This document shows positions 8,452 to 17,839 of a DNA stretch of 64,000 nt, piece by piece. How positions within the stretch are numbered: the first letter of the stretch is position 1; each line of letters begins with the position of its first letter. The notes beneath the pieces are model-generated. The model did no database searches. It saw only the letters and a program-made list of their open reading frames with translations, and was not told the DNA's origin. The stretch comes from an uncultured Clostridia bacterium (GTDB lineage: Bacteria; Bacillota; Clostridia; TANB77; CAG-508). A program made the translations under genes and the position numbers. The stretch is taken from positions 1-64,000 of the forward strand of contig CANQTX010000004.1 of the NCBI GenBank assembly GCA_947626885.1. Reading direction: 5' to 3'.

Positions 8452-9620
8452 TCAAAAAAAGTATTATGATATTAGTAACCAAATTATCAAATGGTGGTGC
8501 AGAAAAAGCAGCCACAATTCTTGCAAAAAATCTTTCAAAACAATATCAAGTATATTTAGTAGTGTTTAATAATATGATGCAGGATTACAAAGTAACCGTT
8601 CCTGTAATAGATTTAAAAATACCAAAAAGTAAATGTTTTTTTAAAAAAGTATTATTTTTTTTAAAAAAGGTACAAGCCGTAAAAAAAGTAAAAAAACAAT
8701 ATGCAATTGATTGTACGATTAGCTTATTAACAGGGCCGAATCTTGTAAATGTTTTAACTAAAAAATATGGAAAAACCATTATATCTGTTAGAAATAATAT
8801 GCAAGAAAAAAGTTGGTTAGAAAATAAAATTAATCAATATGTAATGAGGCAGGCAAACAAAATTGTAACAGTTGCTGAAGATATGAGAATATTTCATATA
8901 CAAAAAGATCATATTCCTGCCAGTAAAATAGTTACTATTTATAATGTTTGTCTATTAGAAGAAATTAATAAGCAATCAAAAGAAAAGATAACAGATTATC
9001 AAGAAATTTTTTCAAAAGGGAATATTATTATTTCTTTAGGAAGATTCATTAATCAAAAGGGACAATGGCACTTAATTAGAGCATTTTCAGAAATTGTAAA
9101 AAATTATCCAGAATATCAATTGATTATTTTCGGAAGAGGAGAAAAGAAGAATGCTTTAGAAAAATTAATAGAAGAATTATCTATACAAGAAAATGTTCAT
9201 CTATTAGAATTTGTTAACAATCCTTATGCATATTTAAGAAAGGCTGATTTTTTTGTAATGTCGTCTTTGTTTGAAGGATGTTCCAATGCAATATTAGAAG
9301 CTATGGCATGTAATCTTCCTGTTATTGCAACAGACTGTCAGTACGGCAACAGAGAAATTCTAGCACCAAATCTAAAAACAAAAGACAAAATTAAATATTG
9401 TCAAACAGAAACGTTTGGTATATTAGTTCCTGTAGGAGATAAACAATATTATGATGCTGATAGTCCCTTGACCTCTGAAGAGATAGAATTGTATAAGGCT
9501 ATGAAACTTATGATAGAGGATAAAGCACTTAGGAAAGCATATCAAGAAAAATCATTACAAAGAATTCAAGATTTTCAAAATAACACAGAAAAATGGATAA
9601 ATTGTATAGAAGAGGAATAA
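8433..9620 (+). CDS. Glycosyltransferase family 4 (second of a tandem pair)
   Basis: A 395-aa GT4 enzyme that overlaps the preceding paralogue by 19 bases. It has the same acceptor-domain motif (SNGGAEKAATILAKNL) and donor-domain motifs (GRFINQKGQWHLIRAF, SLFEGCSNAILEAMACN). It lacks the hydrophobic N-terminal extension of its partner. ATG 8448 (MIKKSIMILV) is a possible alternative start. It is presumably one step of repeat-unit assembly on the cytoplasmic face. Confidence 0.85.
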   Translation: MEKNIMIKKSIMILVTKLSNGGAEKAATILAKNLSKQYQVYLVVFNNMMQDYKVTVPVIDLKIPKSKCFFKKVLFFLKKVQAVKKVKKQYAIDCTISLLTGPNLVNVLTKKYGKTIISVRNNMQEKSWLENKINQYVMRQANKIVTVAEDMRIFHIQKDHIPASKIVTIYNVCLLEEINKQSKEKITDYQEIFSKGNIIISLGRFINQKGQWHLIRAFSEIVKNYPEYQLIIFGRGEKKNALEKLIEELSIQENVHLLEFVNNPYAYLRKADFFVMSSLFEGCSNAILEAMACNLPVIATDCQYGNREILAPNLKTKDKIKYCQTETFGILVPVGDKQYYDADSPLTSEEIELYKAMKLMIEDKALRKAYQEKSLQRIQDFQNNTEKWINCIEEE

Positions 9621-9623
9621 GTA

Positions 9624-10727
9624 GTGAAAATTGTAGTTATAACTCATAAAACAAAGAATCTTGCTAAAACTAGGAAAAAATTATTACAACTTCTTTTAGA
9701 TAAAGAATATGAAATTGTTGGCATTTGTCCAGAAGAAGATGCTACAGATATATTAGAGGAAATGGGAATTCAAACAAGAGTAGTACAAAACAATAGAATT
9801 TCCATCAGTTTATTTCGTAATATAAAATACTTTTTTGAGGTAAAAAAAGTGCTGCAAGAAGAAAAACCAGATATCGTTTTTAATTACACGATAAAACCGA
9901 ATATTATAGGAAGCATAGCTGCTAAAATGGCAAAAGTTTCTAGAATTTATTCTATGGTTACAGGATTAGGCTATATTTATTCTAGTGAAAAGTGGAGAGT
10001 AAAGTGTATTAGGTTATTTTGTAATATAGGCTATAGAATAGCTTTTCATTTGAATACAAAAGTGATTTTCCAAAATAAAGATGATAAAAATGATTTTATC
10101 CAAAGAGGATATATAGCTAAGGATAAAGCTTTTGTAATAGATGGCTCTGGTGTTGATATGGAAAGATTTACATATACAAAGTTACCAAAAGAATTTAATT
10201 TTTTAATGGTAGCTAGAATGTTAGATGTCAAAGGTGTAGAAGAATATTGTAAAGCGGCAGAAATTATAAAAAAGAAATATCCTAAGGTATCTTTTACTTT
10301 TGTAGGAGAAGAAGAAAATACGTATAGAGGTATTAAACCAGATATTATTCAACCATATAAAGAAAATCATATTGTTAAATTTGAAGGATATCAGGAGAAT
10401 GTAGAAGAGTATATAAAAAAATGTAAGGTATTTGTTTTGCCATCATATTTAAAAGAAGGAATACCTAGAACCCTATTAGAAGCTTTGGCAGTAGGGAGAC
10501 CTATTATAACAACAGATGTGTCGGGATGCAAAGAAACTGTAAAAGAAGGAGAAAATGGTTTTCTGGTACGACCTAGAGATATACAGGAGTTGGTAGAAAA
10601 AATGGAATATATGATAAAACACGAAGCATTATTGCAAAAGATGGGAGAATGTAGTTTTCAATATGCAAAGAAACGTTTTGAAATTCACCTAATTAATCAA
10701 AAAATGTTAGAAATTATGGATTTATAA
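9624..10727 (+). CDS. Glycosyltransferase family 4 (third)
   Basis: A 367-aa GT4 enzyme, more distant from the tandem pair. The N-terminal domain carries the NYTIKPNIIGSIAAK segment, similar to PglA/PglJ-type GT4 enzymes, and the C-terminal domain has the LPSYLKEGIPRTLLEALAVG donor-binding region. ATG 9624 follows GTAGTG and is 3 bases after the previous stop. It is another cytoplasmic sugar transferase of the operon; specificity is unknown. Confidence 0.85.
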   Translation: MKIVVITHKTKNLAKTRKKLLQLLLDKEYEIVGICPEEDATDILEEMGIQTRVVQNNRISISLFRNIKYFFEVKKVLQEEKPDIVFNYTIKPNIIGSIAAKMAKVSRIYSMVTGLGYIYSSEKWRVKCIRLFCNIGYRIAFHLNTKVIFQNKDDKNDFIQRGYIAKDKAFVIDGSGVDMERFTYTKLPKEFNFLMVARMLDVKGVEEYCKAAEIIKKKYPKVSFTFVGEEENTYRGIKPDIIQPYKENHIVKFEGYQENVEEYIKKCKVFVLPSYLKEGIPRTLLEALAVGRPIITTDVSGCKETVKEGENGFLVRPRDIQELVEKMEYMIKHEALLQKMGECSFQYAKKRFEIHLINQKMLEIMDL

Positions 10728-10768
10728 AAAATAGAATTTAGGAAGGAATTAGGTATTTATTCAATATA

Positions 10769-12436
10769 ATGATTAACTTTATAAAAAGAAAAAAAAGTTA
10801 TAATATAAAAAGAATGTTAAAATATAGTATGATATTATTGTTATTGAGTCTTTTTTATATCATTTTTTTTAATACTAACATTATGACAAGTGGAGGAGAG
10901 GCTGAAACAGCTTATGTAACCTGGAATGATACCATAAAAATACCAAAATATCATGTTTATATAAGAAATATAGAAACCAATGAGGCTTATCAAGTAGAAG
11001 ATGCGTTAATAAGAAAATATCAATCAGAAGATAAAACATATTGGAGAGCGGATGTACTAGGATTAACAGCAGGAAAATATCGATTTGAAATTGTTCCAGT
11101 AATTGATAATCATGAAATAAAAGAGATAACAACAGTAACAGATATTTTGACAGTTGTATCACATAATAGAGAAGGCTTTGCATTTGCTAAAAATTCGATT
11201 AATGGGGGAAATGCATCTGGGGGATATTTAGAAAACGGAACGATTCCTCAGGATGCTAAAATTATATATATTACTAGGCAAAATGTAAATACTGTTTCTT
11301 TGGAAATCAATAAAGCAACTGGTGAAAAAATAGTGGTAAAAGGATTGAGTGAAATTTTATCTAACTGGCAGGAAGAAGCTATTGCAAAGCATTTAATTAT
11401 AAGAATTCTTGGCAAATTGGAACGAAATGATATTATAGGGTTAGAAGAAAATTATCAATCAATATATGTAAAACATTGTGAAGGTGTAACAATAGAAGGT
11501 GTAGGAAATGATGCAACATTAAAAGGTGTTGGCATTATTATAGCAGAATCTTCTGATATAGAGATAAGAAATTTAGGATTTATGCTTTTTTATGAAGATG
11601 GCATTGATTTAGAAAAAGATAATGCGCATATTTGGATTCATCATAATGATTTCTATTATGGACAAAATGGTTTAGAAAGAGAACGTGACAAAGTAAAAGG
11701 AGATGGTTCAACTGATATCAAAAAAAGTCAATATATAACGATTTCTTATAATCATTACTGGGATTCGGGAAAAACATCCGTATGTGGTGTACTTGATGAC
11801 CTAAATTATATTACCTATCATCATAATTGGTTTGATCATTGTGATTCTCGTTGTCCACGTGTAAATTATGCATCGGTGCATGTATATAATAACTATTATA
11901 TAGGAAATAGCAAATACAGCATTGGTGCAGCAAATGGGGCATCTGTTTTTGCAGAAGCGAATCTTTTTAAGTATTGTATGAATCCATTTATGATATCAGG
12001 ACAAGGATCGGATGTTATAAGAAATGCTATGTCGGCAGAAACAGGGGGAATGATAAAGGCATACCGTAATTTATTTATAGGAGATGGTGCGAATATCATA
12101 TTTTCCAATAAAGATCCTATACAATTTGATGCTTATTTGACATATTCTAGGGAGGAAGAAATTCCCATGTCCTACAAAACTTATAAAGGTGAATATACTT
12201 ACAACAATTTTGATATAGACACAGAAATTATGTATTCTTATATGCCAGATGAACCAATAGAGTTAATGCAGATTGTTGAAAGGGAAGCGGGAAGAGTAGA
12301 AGGAGGAGATATTATATTTGATACCAGTATGCTGAATAATTATTCCAATAGCCGTTTTGATATTAAAGAAAAAGAATTAGATGAAATGTTAAATCAATAC
12401 GAAACGAATTTATGCTTAGATACATTAAATATCTAA
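10769..12436 (+). CDS. Secreted or membrane-anchored pectate lyase (PL1 family)
   Basis: An N-terminal hydrophobic segment (about 14-36) serves as a signal or anchor. Residues about 45-115 form a small domain that I do not recognise. The rest is a right-handed beta-helix with PL1 pectate lyase motifs: WIHHNDF (about 288), DGSTDIK and YITISYNHYWDSGK (about 311-330, calcium-site region), ITYHHNWFDHCDSRCPRVNY (about 350-365, catalytic Arg) and VHVYNNYY. PL1 enzymes cut polygalacturonate by beta-elimination with calcium. Here it is inside an export operon and not next to pectin-uptake genes, so it may act on the organism's own polymer. The start lacks a well-spaced ribosome site. Confidence 0.88.
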   Translation: MINFIKRKKSYNIKRMLKYSMILLLLSLFYIIFFNTNIMTSGGEAETAYVTWNDTIKIPKYHVYIRNIETNEAYQVEDALIRKYQSEDKTYWRADVLGLTAGKYRFEIVPVIDNHEIKEITTVTDILTVVSHNREGFAFAKNSINGGNASGGYLENGTIPQDAKIIYITRQNVNTVSLEINKATGEKIVVKGLSEILSNWQEEAIAKHLIIRILGKLERNDIIGLEENYQSIYVKHCEGVTIEGVGNDATLKGVGIIIAESSDIEIRNLGFMLFYEDGIDLEKDNAHIWIHHNDFYYGQNGLERERDKVKGDGSTDIKKSQYITISYNHYWDSGKTSVCGVLDDLNYITYHHNWFDHCDSRCPRVNYASVHVYNNYYIGNSKYSIGAANGASVFAEANLFKYCMNPFMISGQGSDVIRNAMSAETGGMIKAYRNLFIGDGANIIFSNKDPIQFDAYLTYSREEEIPMSYKTYKGEYTYNNFDIDTEIMYSYMPDEPIELMQIVEREAGRVEGGDIIFDTSMLNNYSNSRFDIKEKELDEMLNQYETNLCLDTLNI

Positions 12437-12456
12437 CAAGAATAGAGGAGAAAGAT

Positions 12457-14751
12457 ATGATAAAAAGAGAAGAAAAATCAAATTTTAAACGATGGATGAT
12501 ACTAGCCTTTTGCATTGTTTTGGGATATTGCTTTTTACTAGTAGGCAGTCCGTTAGATAATAATACACAAATTATCAATGTAGCTTTAAATATTATTATG
12601 CTTATTGTAATTTATAAAAATTTCAAAGAAAATCAAGCATTAACTTTTTCTAAAATGGAGATTTGTCTTTTGATTTTAATAATAAGTCAAGGAATTCCTA
12701 TTTTGTTTGGTACGCAGGCAACATTAACTTCTACTGTTAATGCAATATTAAAGTACATTACAGTATGGAATGTGTTTATTATTGTTAAGTACATATTAAA
12801 ATTAGATGAAACTTATAAAACGTATATTATCAATACGATTATTATTATAAGCATCATATTAATTGTATTTGGAATTGACATGATGCATGAGAATGTATTT
12901 CAGAAAATTTATACGTTTTTAGATACAATTGTTGTGTCTAATTCGTCAGAGATCAGAATGGATTCTTTATATGAATATCCTAATACATTTGCTATGTTTT
13001 TAGGAATAGCAATTGTTCTTTCGATAGGACAAATAGTAGATATAATAAATACTAAAGAGCATCCTATATTTCAAAATAATCGTCAAATTACCAAAGAAGA
13101 AAAAAGAATTATTTTATATATATTAGCCATTTGTTTTAATATTTATGGAATTATTATGGCAGGTTCAAGACTTACTATGTTAATTTTATTTTTGGTTATT
13201 GTTCTTTGGAGTATTATAGAAAGAAAAAAAGTATTTAAAAAGAAGATTATTGTATTTTTATTATCATTTATTTTAATAATTGGTATCTTAATTGTTGCAT
13301 TGTGCTTTTGGAATACGAAATTAGTATTATTTGATGAGACAAAAGAAGAACAAACACAATATATAAAGCAAATTAACCATATACAGCCCAATACAGAGTA
13401 TCATTTTGATTTTGATATTTCTGCTATAAATAACACACAAGAGGAAGAGAAGTTTAAAATTATTGTAAGAGAGATGACCAATACAGCTAAAAAAATTGAT
13501 GAAACGGTAATAGAGTTTGGTACGTTTGAAGGAACAAAGAGTATTGATATTACCACAAAGGAGAAAACCAATATTATTAGAATTTGTTTTGTATCTAGAA
13601 GAAATATAAAGGATCAAACAAGATTAGAAGTTAATCGTGTTTCAGTTAATGGAAAAACAATAAGAGTAAATTACGGCTTTATTCCCATAACTGTTATGAA
13701 TCGATTAACCAATATTGGTTTGAATGCTTCTTCTGTAACGGAAAGATTTGTTATTATTAAAGATGGTATCAGATTAGGATTAGAAAAATTCTTTACAGGT
13801 TTTGGAAATGATGGTTGGCGTTATAATTATAAAACAGTAAGGGAATACCATTATGGTGCAACACAAATGCATTGTTATATTGTAGATATTTTTATTCAAA
13901 GTGGTATAGTAGGATTAATGAGTATTGCCATATTATTTGTACTATTAACCATAAAAATGATAAAATTATTGTTACAAAAACAGAAAGCATATTATTCCAT
14001 TGTCTTTGCTACAATATTTGGTGTTTTACATACTATGTTAGATTTTGATATGAATTTTTATGCTATTACAATATTAATATTTATGTTCATTGCTATTATA
14101 GATAGTAGAATAGAAGAAAAGAAAATTACGATAAAGCCAAGTAAAATAGTAAGAGGTATGGGGCTTATTATTATGATAATGATATTGGTGATTAACACAG
14201 GTACTTATATTGCCTATATTATAGATAAGCAAGGTGAAAAAAATCAATTAACTTATGGCAATTGGAAAGAAAAATTAACAGAAGCGAATGTTAAGATAGC
14301 ATTAGCACCATATGATTATAATTATATTTCAGAGAAAATACAAATTTATACGATTGCCAAAAATTCATCTCATATAAAAATAGATGAAGCAACCAAACAG
14401 AAATATACAGAAAAATTAATTAAAATGTTAAAAAAAGTTATCAAACAAGAACAGGGCAAAGACATGACAGAAAATTATAGAAGACTCATATCTAATTATA
14501 TTGATACAATGAATCCAGATAATGTAGAAGATATTTTAAATAAAGTAGATGAGCTAATAGATATTATAAAAGATGATGCGTATATCATATCTACATATGA
14601 AGATATAGTATATCAATTAGAAAGTAAATATGAAACATTGCATGATGAAAAGATTCAAAAAAAGATAGATAGTTTTAATGAGATAATAGTTCATTTGGAA
14701 GAAAAAATGAGAGAAGAAGAGGAAAAAGAATACGATGAGATGATAATGTAA
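12457..14751 (+). CDS. O-antigen ligase/polymerase-like membrane protein with an extracellular insert
   Basis: About ten membrane helices surround a Wzy_C-type region. GSRLTMLILFLVIVLW precedes a large soluble insert (about 292-406), and FFTGFGNDGWR...MHCYIVDIFIQSGIVGL follows it, the usual ligase/polymerase signature. The insert is beta-rich (for example HFDFDISAINN, FKIIVREM, IDITTKEKTNIIRICF) and resembles a carbohydrate-binding sandwich. A helical tail follows the last membrane helix (about 600 onward). It probably polymerises or ligates the exported glycan. I chose ATG 12457 behind GAGGAG; the track start 12412 lies inside the lyase gene. Confidence 0.78.
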   Translation: MIKREEKSNFKRWMILAFCIVLGYCFLLVGSPLDNNTQIINVALNIIMLIVIYKNFKENQALTFSKMEICLLILIISQGIPILFGTQATLTSTVNAILKYITVWNVFIIVKYILKLDETYKTYIINTIIIISIILIVFGIDMMHENVFQKIYTFLDTIVVSNSSEIRMDSLYEYPNTFAMFLGIAIVLSIGQIVDIINTKEHPIFQNNRQITKEEKRIILYILAICFNIYGIIMAGSRLTMLILFLVIVLWSIIERKKVFKKKIIVFLLSFILIIGILIVALCFWNTKLVLFDETKEEQTQYIKQINHIQPNTEYHFDFDISAINNTQEEEKFKIIVREMTNTAKKIDETVIEFGTFEGTKSIDITTKEKTNIIRICFVSRRNIKDQTRLEVNRVSVNGKTIRVNYGFIPITVMNRLTNIGLNASSVTERFVIIKDGIRLGLEKFFTGFGNDGWRYNYKTVREYHYGATQMHCYIVDIFIQSGIVGLMSIAILFVLLTIKMIKLLLQKQKAYYSIVFATIFGVLHTMLDFDMNFYAITILIFMFIAIIDSRIEEKKITIKPSKIVRGMGLIIMIMILVINTGTYIAYIIDKQGEKNQLTYGNWKEKLTEANVKIALAPYDYNYISEKIQIYTIAKNSSHIKIDEATKQKYTEKLIKMLKKVIKQEQGKDMTENYRRLISNYIDTMNPDNVEDILNKVDELIDIIKDDAYIISTYEDIVYQLESKYETLHDEKIQKKIDSFNEIIVHLEEKMREEEEKEYDEMIM

Positions 14752-14783
14752 TTGTGAGTTTTATTTTATTCACATAAAACCTC

Positions 14784-14812
14784 TTGACAGTTTGCCATAA
14801 TACATATAAAAT
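14784..14812 (+). promoter_or_regulatory. SigA-type promoter of rny
   Basis: TTGACA and TAAAAT are 17 bases apart, about 100 bases before the RNase Y start. Confidence 0.7.
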
Positions 14813-14918
14813 ATATAATATAGCAAATAATACAATATAAATTATATAAATGATTTATTGATTTTATGAAAATAATTTAATTGTACATTGAAAATTTAAT
14901 AGAAAGAGGTAGATAATT

Positions 14919-16463
14919 ATGCAAACAATTTTAATTATCGTTGCCACTGTTCTAATCTCAGCAGTTATTTTTATACCGATTGGTATAGGTATAAGAAAAA
15001 AAATTGCAGAATCTAAAATTCAAAGTGCAGAAATGGAAGCAAATAGGCTATTAGAAAACGTAAAGATAGAAGCAGAAAATTTGAAAAAAGAAGAATTAAT
15101 TAAGGCCAAAGAAGAGGTATTACAAATAAAAAATGAATTAGATCAAGAGATTAAAGAAAGAAGAGGCGACATACAAGCACAAGAAAGAAGATTAATACAG
15201 AAGGAAGAAAATTTAGAAAAACGTTCAAGTGTATTTGATAGTAAAGAAAAAGAATTAGAAAGAAAATTTGCAGAAAGTGAACAAAAAAGACAAGAATTAG
15301 AAAAAATTTATGAACGAGAGACAGAAGAATTACAAAGAATTTCAGGGTTAACGACAGAGCAGGCGAAACAACAATTACTGAATGAGTTAGATAAAGAAAT
15401 TACACAAGAAAAAGCTGCTAAAATTCGAGAATTGGAGGCTAAAGCCAAAGAAGATGCACAAAAAAATGCAAGAGAAATTATCAGTTTTGCTATTCAAAAA
15501 TGTGCTGCAGATCATACTTCTGAAACAACAGTATCTGTTGTTTCTCTCCCTAATGATGATATGAAAGGAAGAATTATTGGTAGAGAAGGAAGAAATATAA
15601 AAACACTTGAAACTTTAACGGGAATTGATTTAATTATTGATGATACACCAGAAGCTGTTATTATTTCTGGATTTGATCCATTAAGAAGGGAAGTCGCAAG
15701 AATTGCTATTGAAAAATTGATTGATGATGGTAGAATTCATCCTGCTAAGATAGAGGAAATGGTGGAGAAAGCCAAAGAAGAAGTAGAAGCAAATATCAAA
15801 GCTGAAGGCGAAAGAGCGATGTTAGAGACTGGTGTGAATAATCTTCATCCAGATATTATTAAATTAATTGGAAAATTAAAGTATAGAACCAGTTATGGGC
15901 AAAATGTTTTAAATCATTCTATAGAAGTTTCTAATTTGGCAAGAATTATGGCAGATGAGTTAGGAATTAGTTCAAAAGTTGCAAGAAGAGCAGGTTTATT
16001 ACATGATTTAGGAAAAGCACTAGATCATGATATGGAAGGAACACATGTTGAAATTGGTGTTGATATTCTTAAGAAATACAAAGAGAATGATAGTGTTATC
16101 AATGCAGTGCAAGCACATCATGGCGATGTTGAACCACTAACTTTAGAAGCTGTTTTAGTACAAGCCGCTGATGCTATTTCTGCTTCAAGACCTGGTGCTA
16201 GAAGAGAAACATTAGAAACATATATTAAGCGATTAGAAAAATTAGAAGAAATTGCTGATTCTTTTGAAGGTGTTGAAAAATCTTTTGCAATACAAGCTGG
16301 TCGTGAAGTGCGTCTTATTGTAAAACCTGATAAAGTTTCTGATAGTGATATGGTGATTATGGCTAGAGAAGTTGCTAAAAGAGTTGAAAATGAAATGGAA
16401 TATCCTGGACAAATTAAAATTAATGTTATTAGAGAGTCTAGAGTTACAAATTATGCAAAATAA
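14919..16463 (+). CDS. rny: Ribonuclease Y
   Basis: The membrane-anchored endoribonuclease that starts mRNA decay in Firmicutes. It shows an N-terminal membrane helix (about 4-24), a long coiled coil rich in Lys/Glu/Gln (about 30-190), a KH domain around [20 protein letters not shown] (about 215-230) and an HD metal site at [12 protein letters not shown] (about 365). The C-terminal domain ends [14 protein letters not shown]. At 514 aa it is full length. It has its own promoter and terminator, so it is monocistronic here. Confidence 0.96.
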   Translation: MQTILIIVATVLISAVIFIPIGIGIRKKIAESKIQSAEMEANRLLENVKIEAENLKKEELIKAKEEVLQIKNELDQEIKERRGDIQAQERRLIQKEENLEKRSSVFDSKEKELERKFAESEQKRQELEKIYERETEELQRISGLTTEQAKQQLLNELDKEITQEKAAKIRELEAKAKEDAQKNAREIISFAIQKCAADHTSETTVSVVSLPNDDMKGRIIGREGRNIKTLETLTGIDLIIDDTPEAVIISGFDPLRREVARIAIEKLIDDGRIHPAKIEEMVEKAKEEVEANIKAEGERAMLETGVNNLHPDIIKLIGKLKYRTSYGQNVLNHSIEVSNLARIMADELGISSKVARRAGLLHDLGKALDHDMEGTHVEIGVDILKKYKENDSVINAVQAHHGDVEPLTLEAVLVQAADAISASRPGARRETLETYIKRLEKLEEIADSFEGVEKSFAIQAGREVRLIVKPDKVSDSDMVIMAREVAKRVENEMEYPGQIKINVIRESRVTNYAK

Positions 16464-16465
16464 TA

Positions 16466-16509
16466 TAAAAAAGTTTACACTTTTTAGAAGGAAGTGTAAA
16501 CTTTTTTAG
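16466..16509 (+). terminator. Terminator after rny
   Basis: AAAAAGTTTACACTT pairs with AAGTGTAAACTTTTTT across a 9-base loop and ends in T residues. Confidence 0.88.
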
Positions 16510-16547
16510 CATTTCATTTAAAAAATAATAAAAAATACTTTAATCTA

Positions 16548-16576
16548 TTGACATTACCGGATTTTGTGAATATAAT
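16548..16576 (+). promoter_or_regulatory. Consensus SigA-type promoter of sigH
   Basis: TTGACA and TATAAT are separated by exactly 17 bases, 35 bases before the sigH start. Confidence 0.75.
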
Positions 16577-16611
16577 ACAAACAGAACTAGCGTAGGAGGT
16601 ACGAAACATCA

Positions 16612-17250
16612 ATGGCTAATGGCATATATTTTCTGAAAAACAACTATGAGAATATTTCAGATGAAAGCTTAATTGAAAAAATTCGATTGGGAGATATGAA
16701 TGCGCAAAATTTTTTGTTGGAAAAATATAGTCATTTAGTCAATTTAAAAGCAAATCGTTTTTTCTTAGTTGGTGCTGATAATGATGATATTATTCAAGAG
16801 GGAATGATAGGATTATATAAAGCTATTCGTTCTTTTGATGTAAAAAAACAAAATTCATTTAAAACATTTGCTAATCTTTGTATTGAAAGACAATTAATCA
16901 CAGCAATAAAATCATCTAATAGACAGAAGCATATACCACTAAATTCTTCTTTTTCTCTCAATCTTTCTGCTTATGAAGAAAATAATGATACTTCTCTTAT
17001 TGAAGTTTTAGATACAAAGATGGTAGAAGATCCTTTAGATACCATTACCAAAAAAGAATATTATCAAATTATTGAAGATAAAATCGATAAAAATTTAAGT
17101 ACTTTTGAAAAGCAAGTTTTAGACCGATATGTTCAAGGGGAGAGTTATGTTGATATTGCAAATAAATTGAATTCTCCGGTCAAGTCAATTGATAATGCTA
17201 TTCAAAGAATAAGAAAAAAAGCAATAAAATGCTTAGAAGGAGAAGAATAA
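16612..17250 (+). CDS. sigH: RNA polymerase sigma factor SigH (Spo0H)
   Basis: A sigma-70 family factor of 212 aa. Region 2 contains DIIQEGMIGLYKAIRSFD with the core-binding and -10-recognition helices. Region 4 is the C-terminal FEKQVLDRYVQGESYVDIANKL helix-turn-helix. Length and sequence fit SigH, which drives early-stationary and early-sporulation genes. With spoIIM it supports spore-forming ancestry. The start follows GGAGGTACGAAAC. A tRNA-Thr lies 8 bases after the stop and may be co-transcribed. Confidence 0.9.
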   Translation: MANGIYFLKNNYENISDESLIEKIRLGDMNAQNFLLEKYSHLVNLKANRFFLVGADNDDIIQEGMIGLYKAIRSFDVKKQNSFKTFANLCIERQLITAIKSSNRQKHIPLNSSFSLNLSAYEENNDTSLIEVLDTKMVEDPLDTITKKEYYQIIEDKIDKNLSTFEKQVLDRYVQGESYVDIANKLNSPVKSIDNAIQRIRKKAIKCLEGEE

Positions 17251-17257
17251 TTCTGAT

Positions 17258-17333
17258 GCCTTCTTAGCTCAGTAGGTAGAGCGCATCCATGGTAAGGATG
17301 AGGTCGCCGGTTCGATTCCGGCAGTAGGCTCCA
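17258..17333 (+). tRNA. tRNA-Thr (anticodon GGT)
   Basis: A 76-nt cloverleaf with encoded CCA. The D stem is GCTC/GAGC, the anticodon arm CATCC-ATGGTAA-GGATG (anticodon GGT, reading ACC/ACT) and the T arm GCCGG-TTCGATT-CCGGC. The acceptor GCCTTCT/AGTAGGC has one T-T mismatch (5-68). It is probably transcribed with sigH. Confidence 0.95.
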
Positions 17334-17373
17334 ATAACATTTCTGTTCGGACTTTTATATAGAACAGTAGATA

Positions 17374-17412
17374 CAAAATCAATCAGAACTAAACTGGTTG
17401 TTTTTTTCTTTT
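17374..17412 (+). terminator. Terminator after tRNA-Thr(GGT)
   Basis: CAATCAG pairs with CTGGTTG (one G-T pair) and is followed by seven T residues. It would end the sigH-tRNA transcript. Confidence 0.7.
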
Positions 17413-17460
17413 GCAAAAAATCATCCTAAATTTATAATGAAAGGATGGTGTTTTATATGT

Positions 17461-17676
17461 ATGAGTGATAGTAATTATACTAATCTAAAATATAATAAAA
17501 CTGAGATGTATAACTACTTTGATAGTATATTAAAAGAAGTTGATGATGAATATAGAAATACCTTAATAAATTTTGCTAGATATCATCTTATAATGTTTGC
17601 AATGGCTAAAATTATGGAGATGGCAAAAGAAGAACAAAATCAAGGTGCACTTTATTTATTCAATTATATAAAATAG
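17461..17676 (+). CDS. Small unknown protein, probable mobile-element remnant
   Basis: A 71-aa ORF (MSDSNYTNLKYNKTEMYNYF...) with an acidic helix and an ARYHLIMFAMAKIMEMAKEE helix. I do not recognise it. The ORF track starts at 17398, but ATG 17461 follows AAAGGATGG at a slightly long spacing, so the shorter form is preferred. The preceding 16 bases around AATGAAAGGATGGTGT are identical to those before the broken small ORF at 808, also just behind a tRNA-Thr. That suggests both come from related elements. Confidence 0.5.
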   Translation: MSDSNYTNLKYNKTEMYNYFDSILKEVDDEYRNTLINFARYHLIMFAMAKIMEMAKEEQNQGALYLFNYIK

Positions 17677-17839
17677 CCTTTAAGTGCTGAAGCACTTGCA
17701 GAAACTAGCTTTTTATAGTATAATAAAATTGAGTTATGCTAGATTTTTAGCATCTATCTATATACCCCCTAGTTACATTATAGGGTTGAAAGAATATAGT
17801 TTCACAAAAACAGCAAGGAATATTTAAGGAGGTAGAAAT

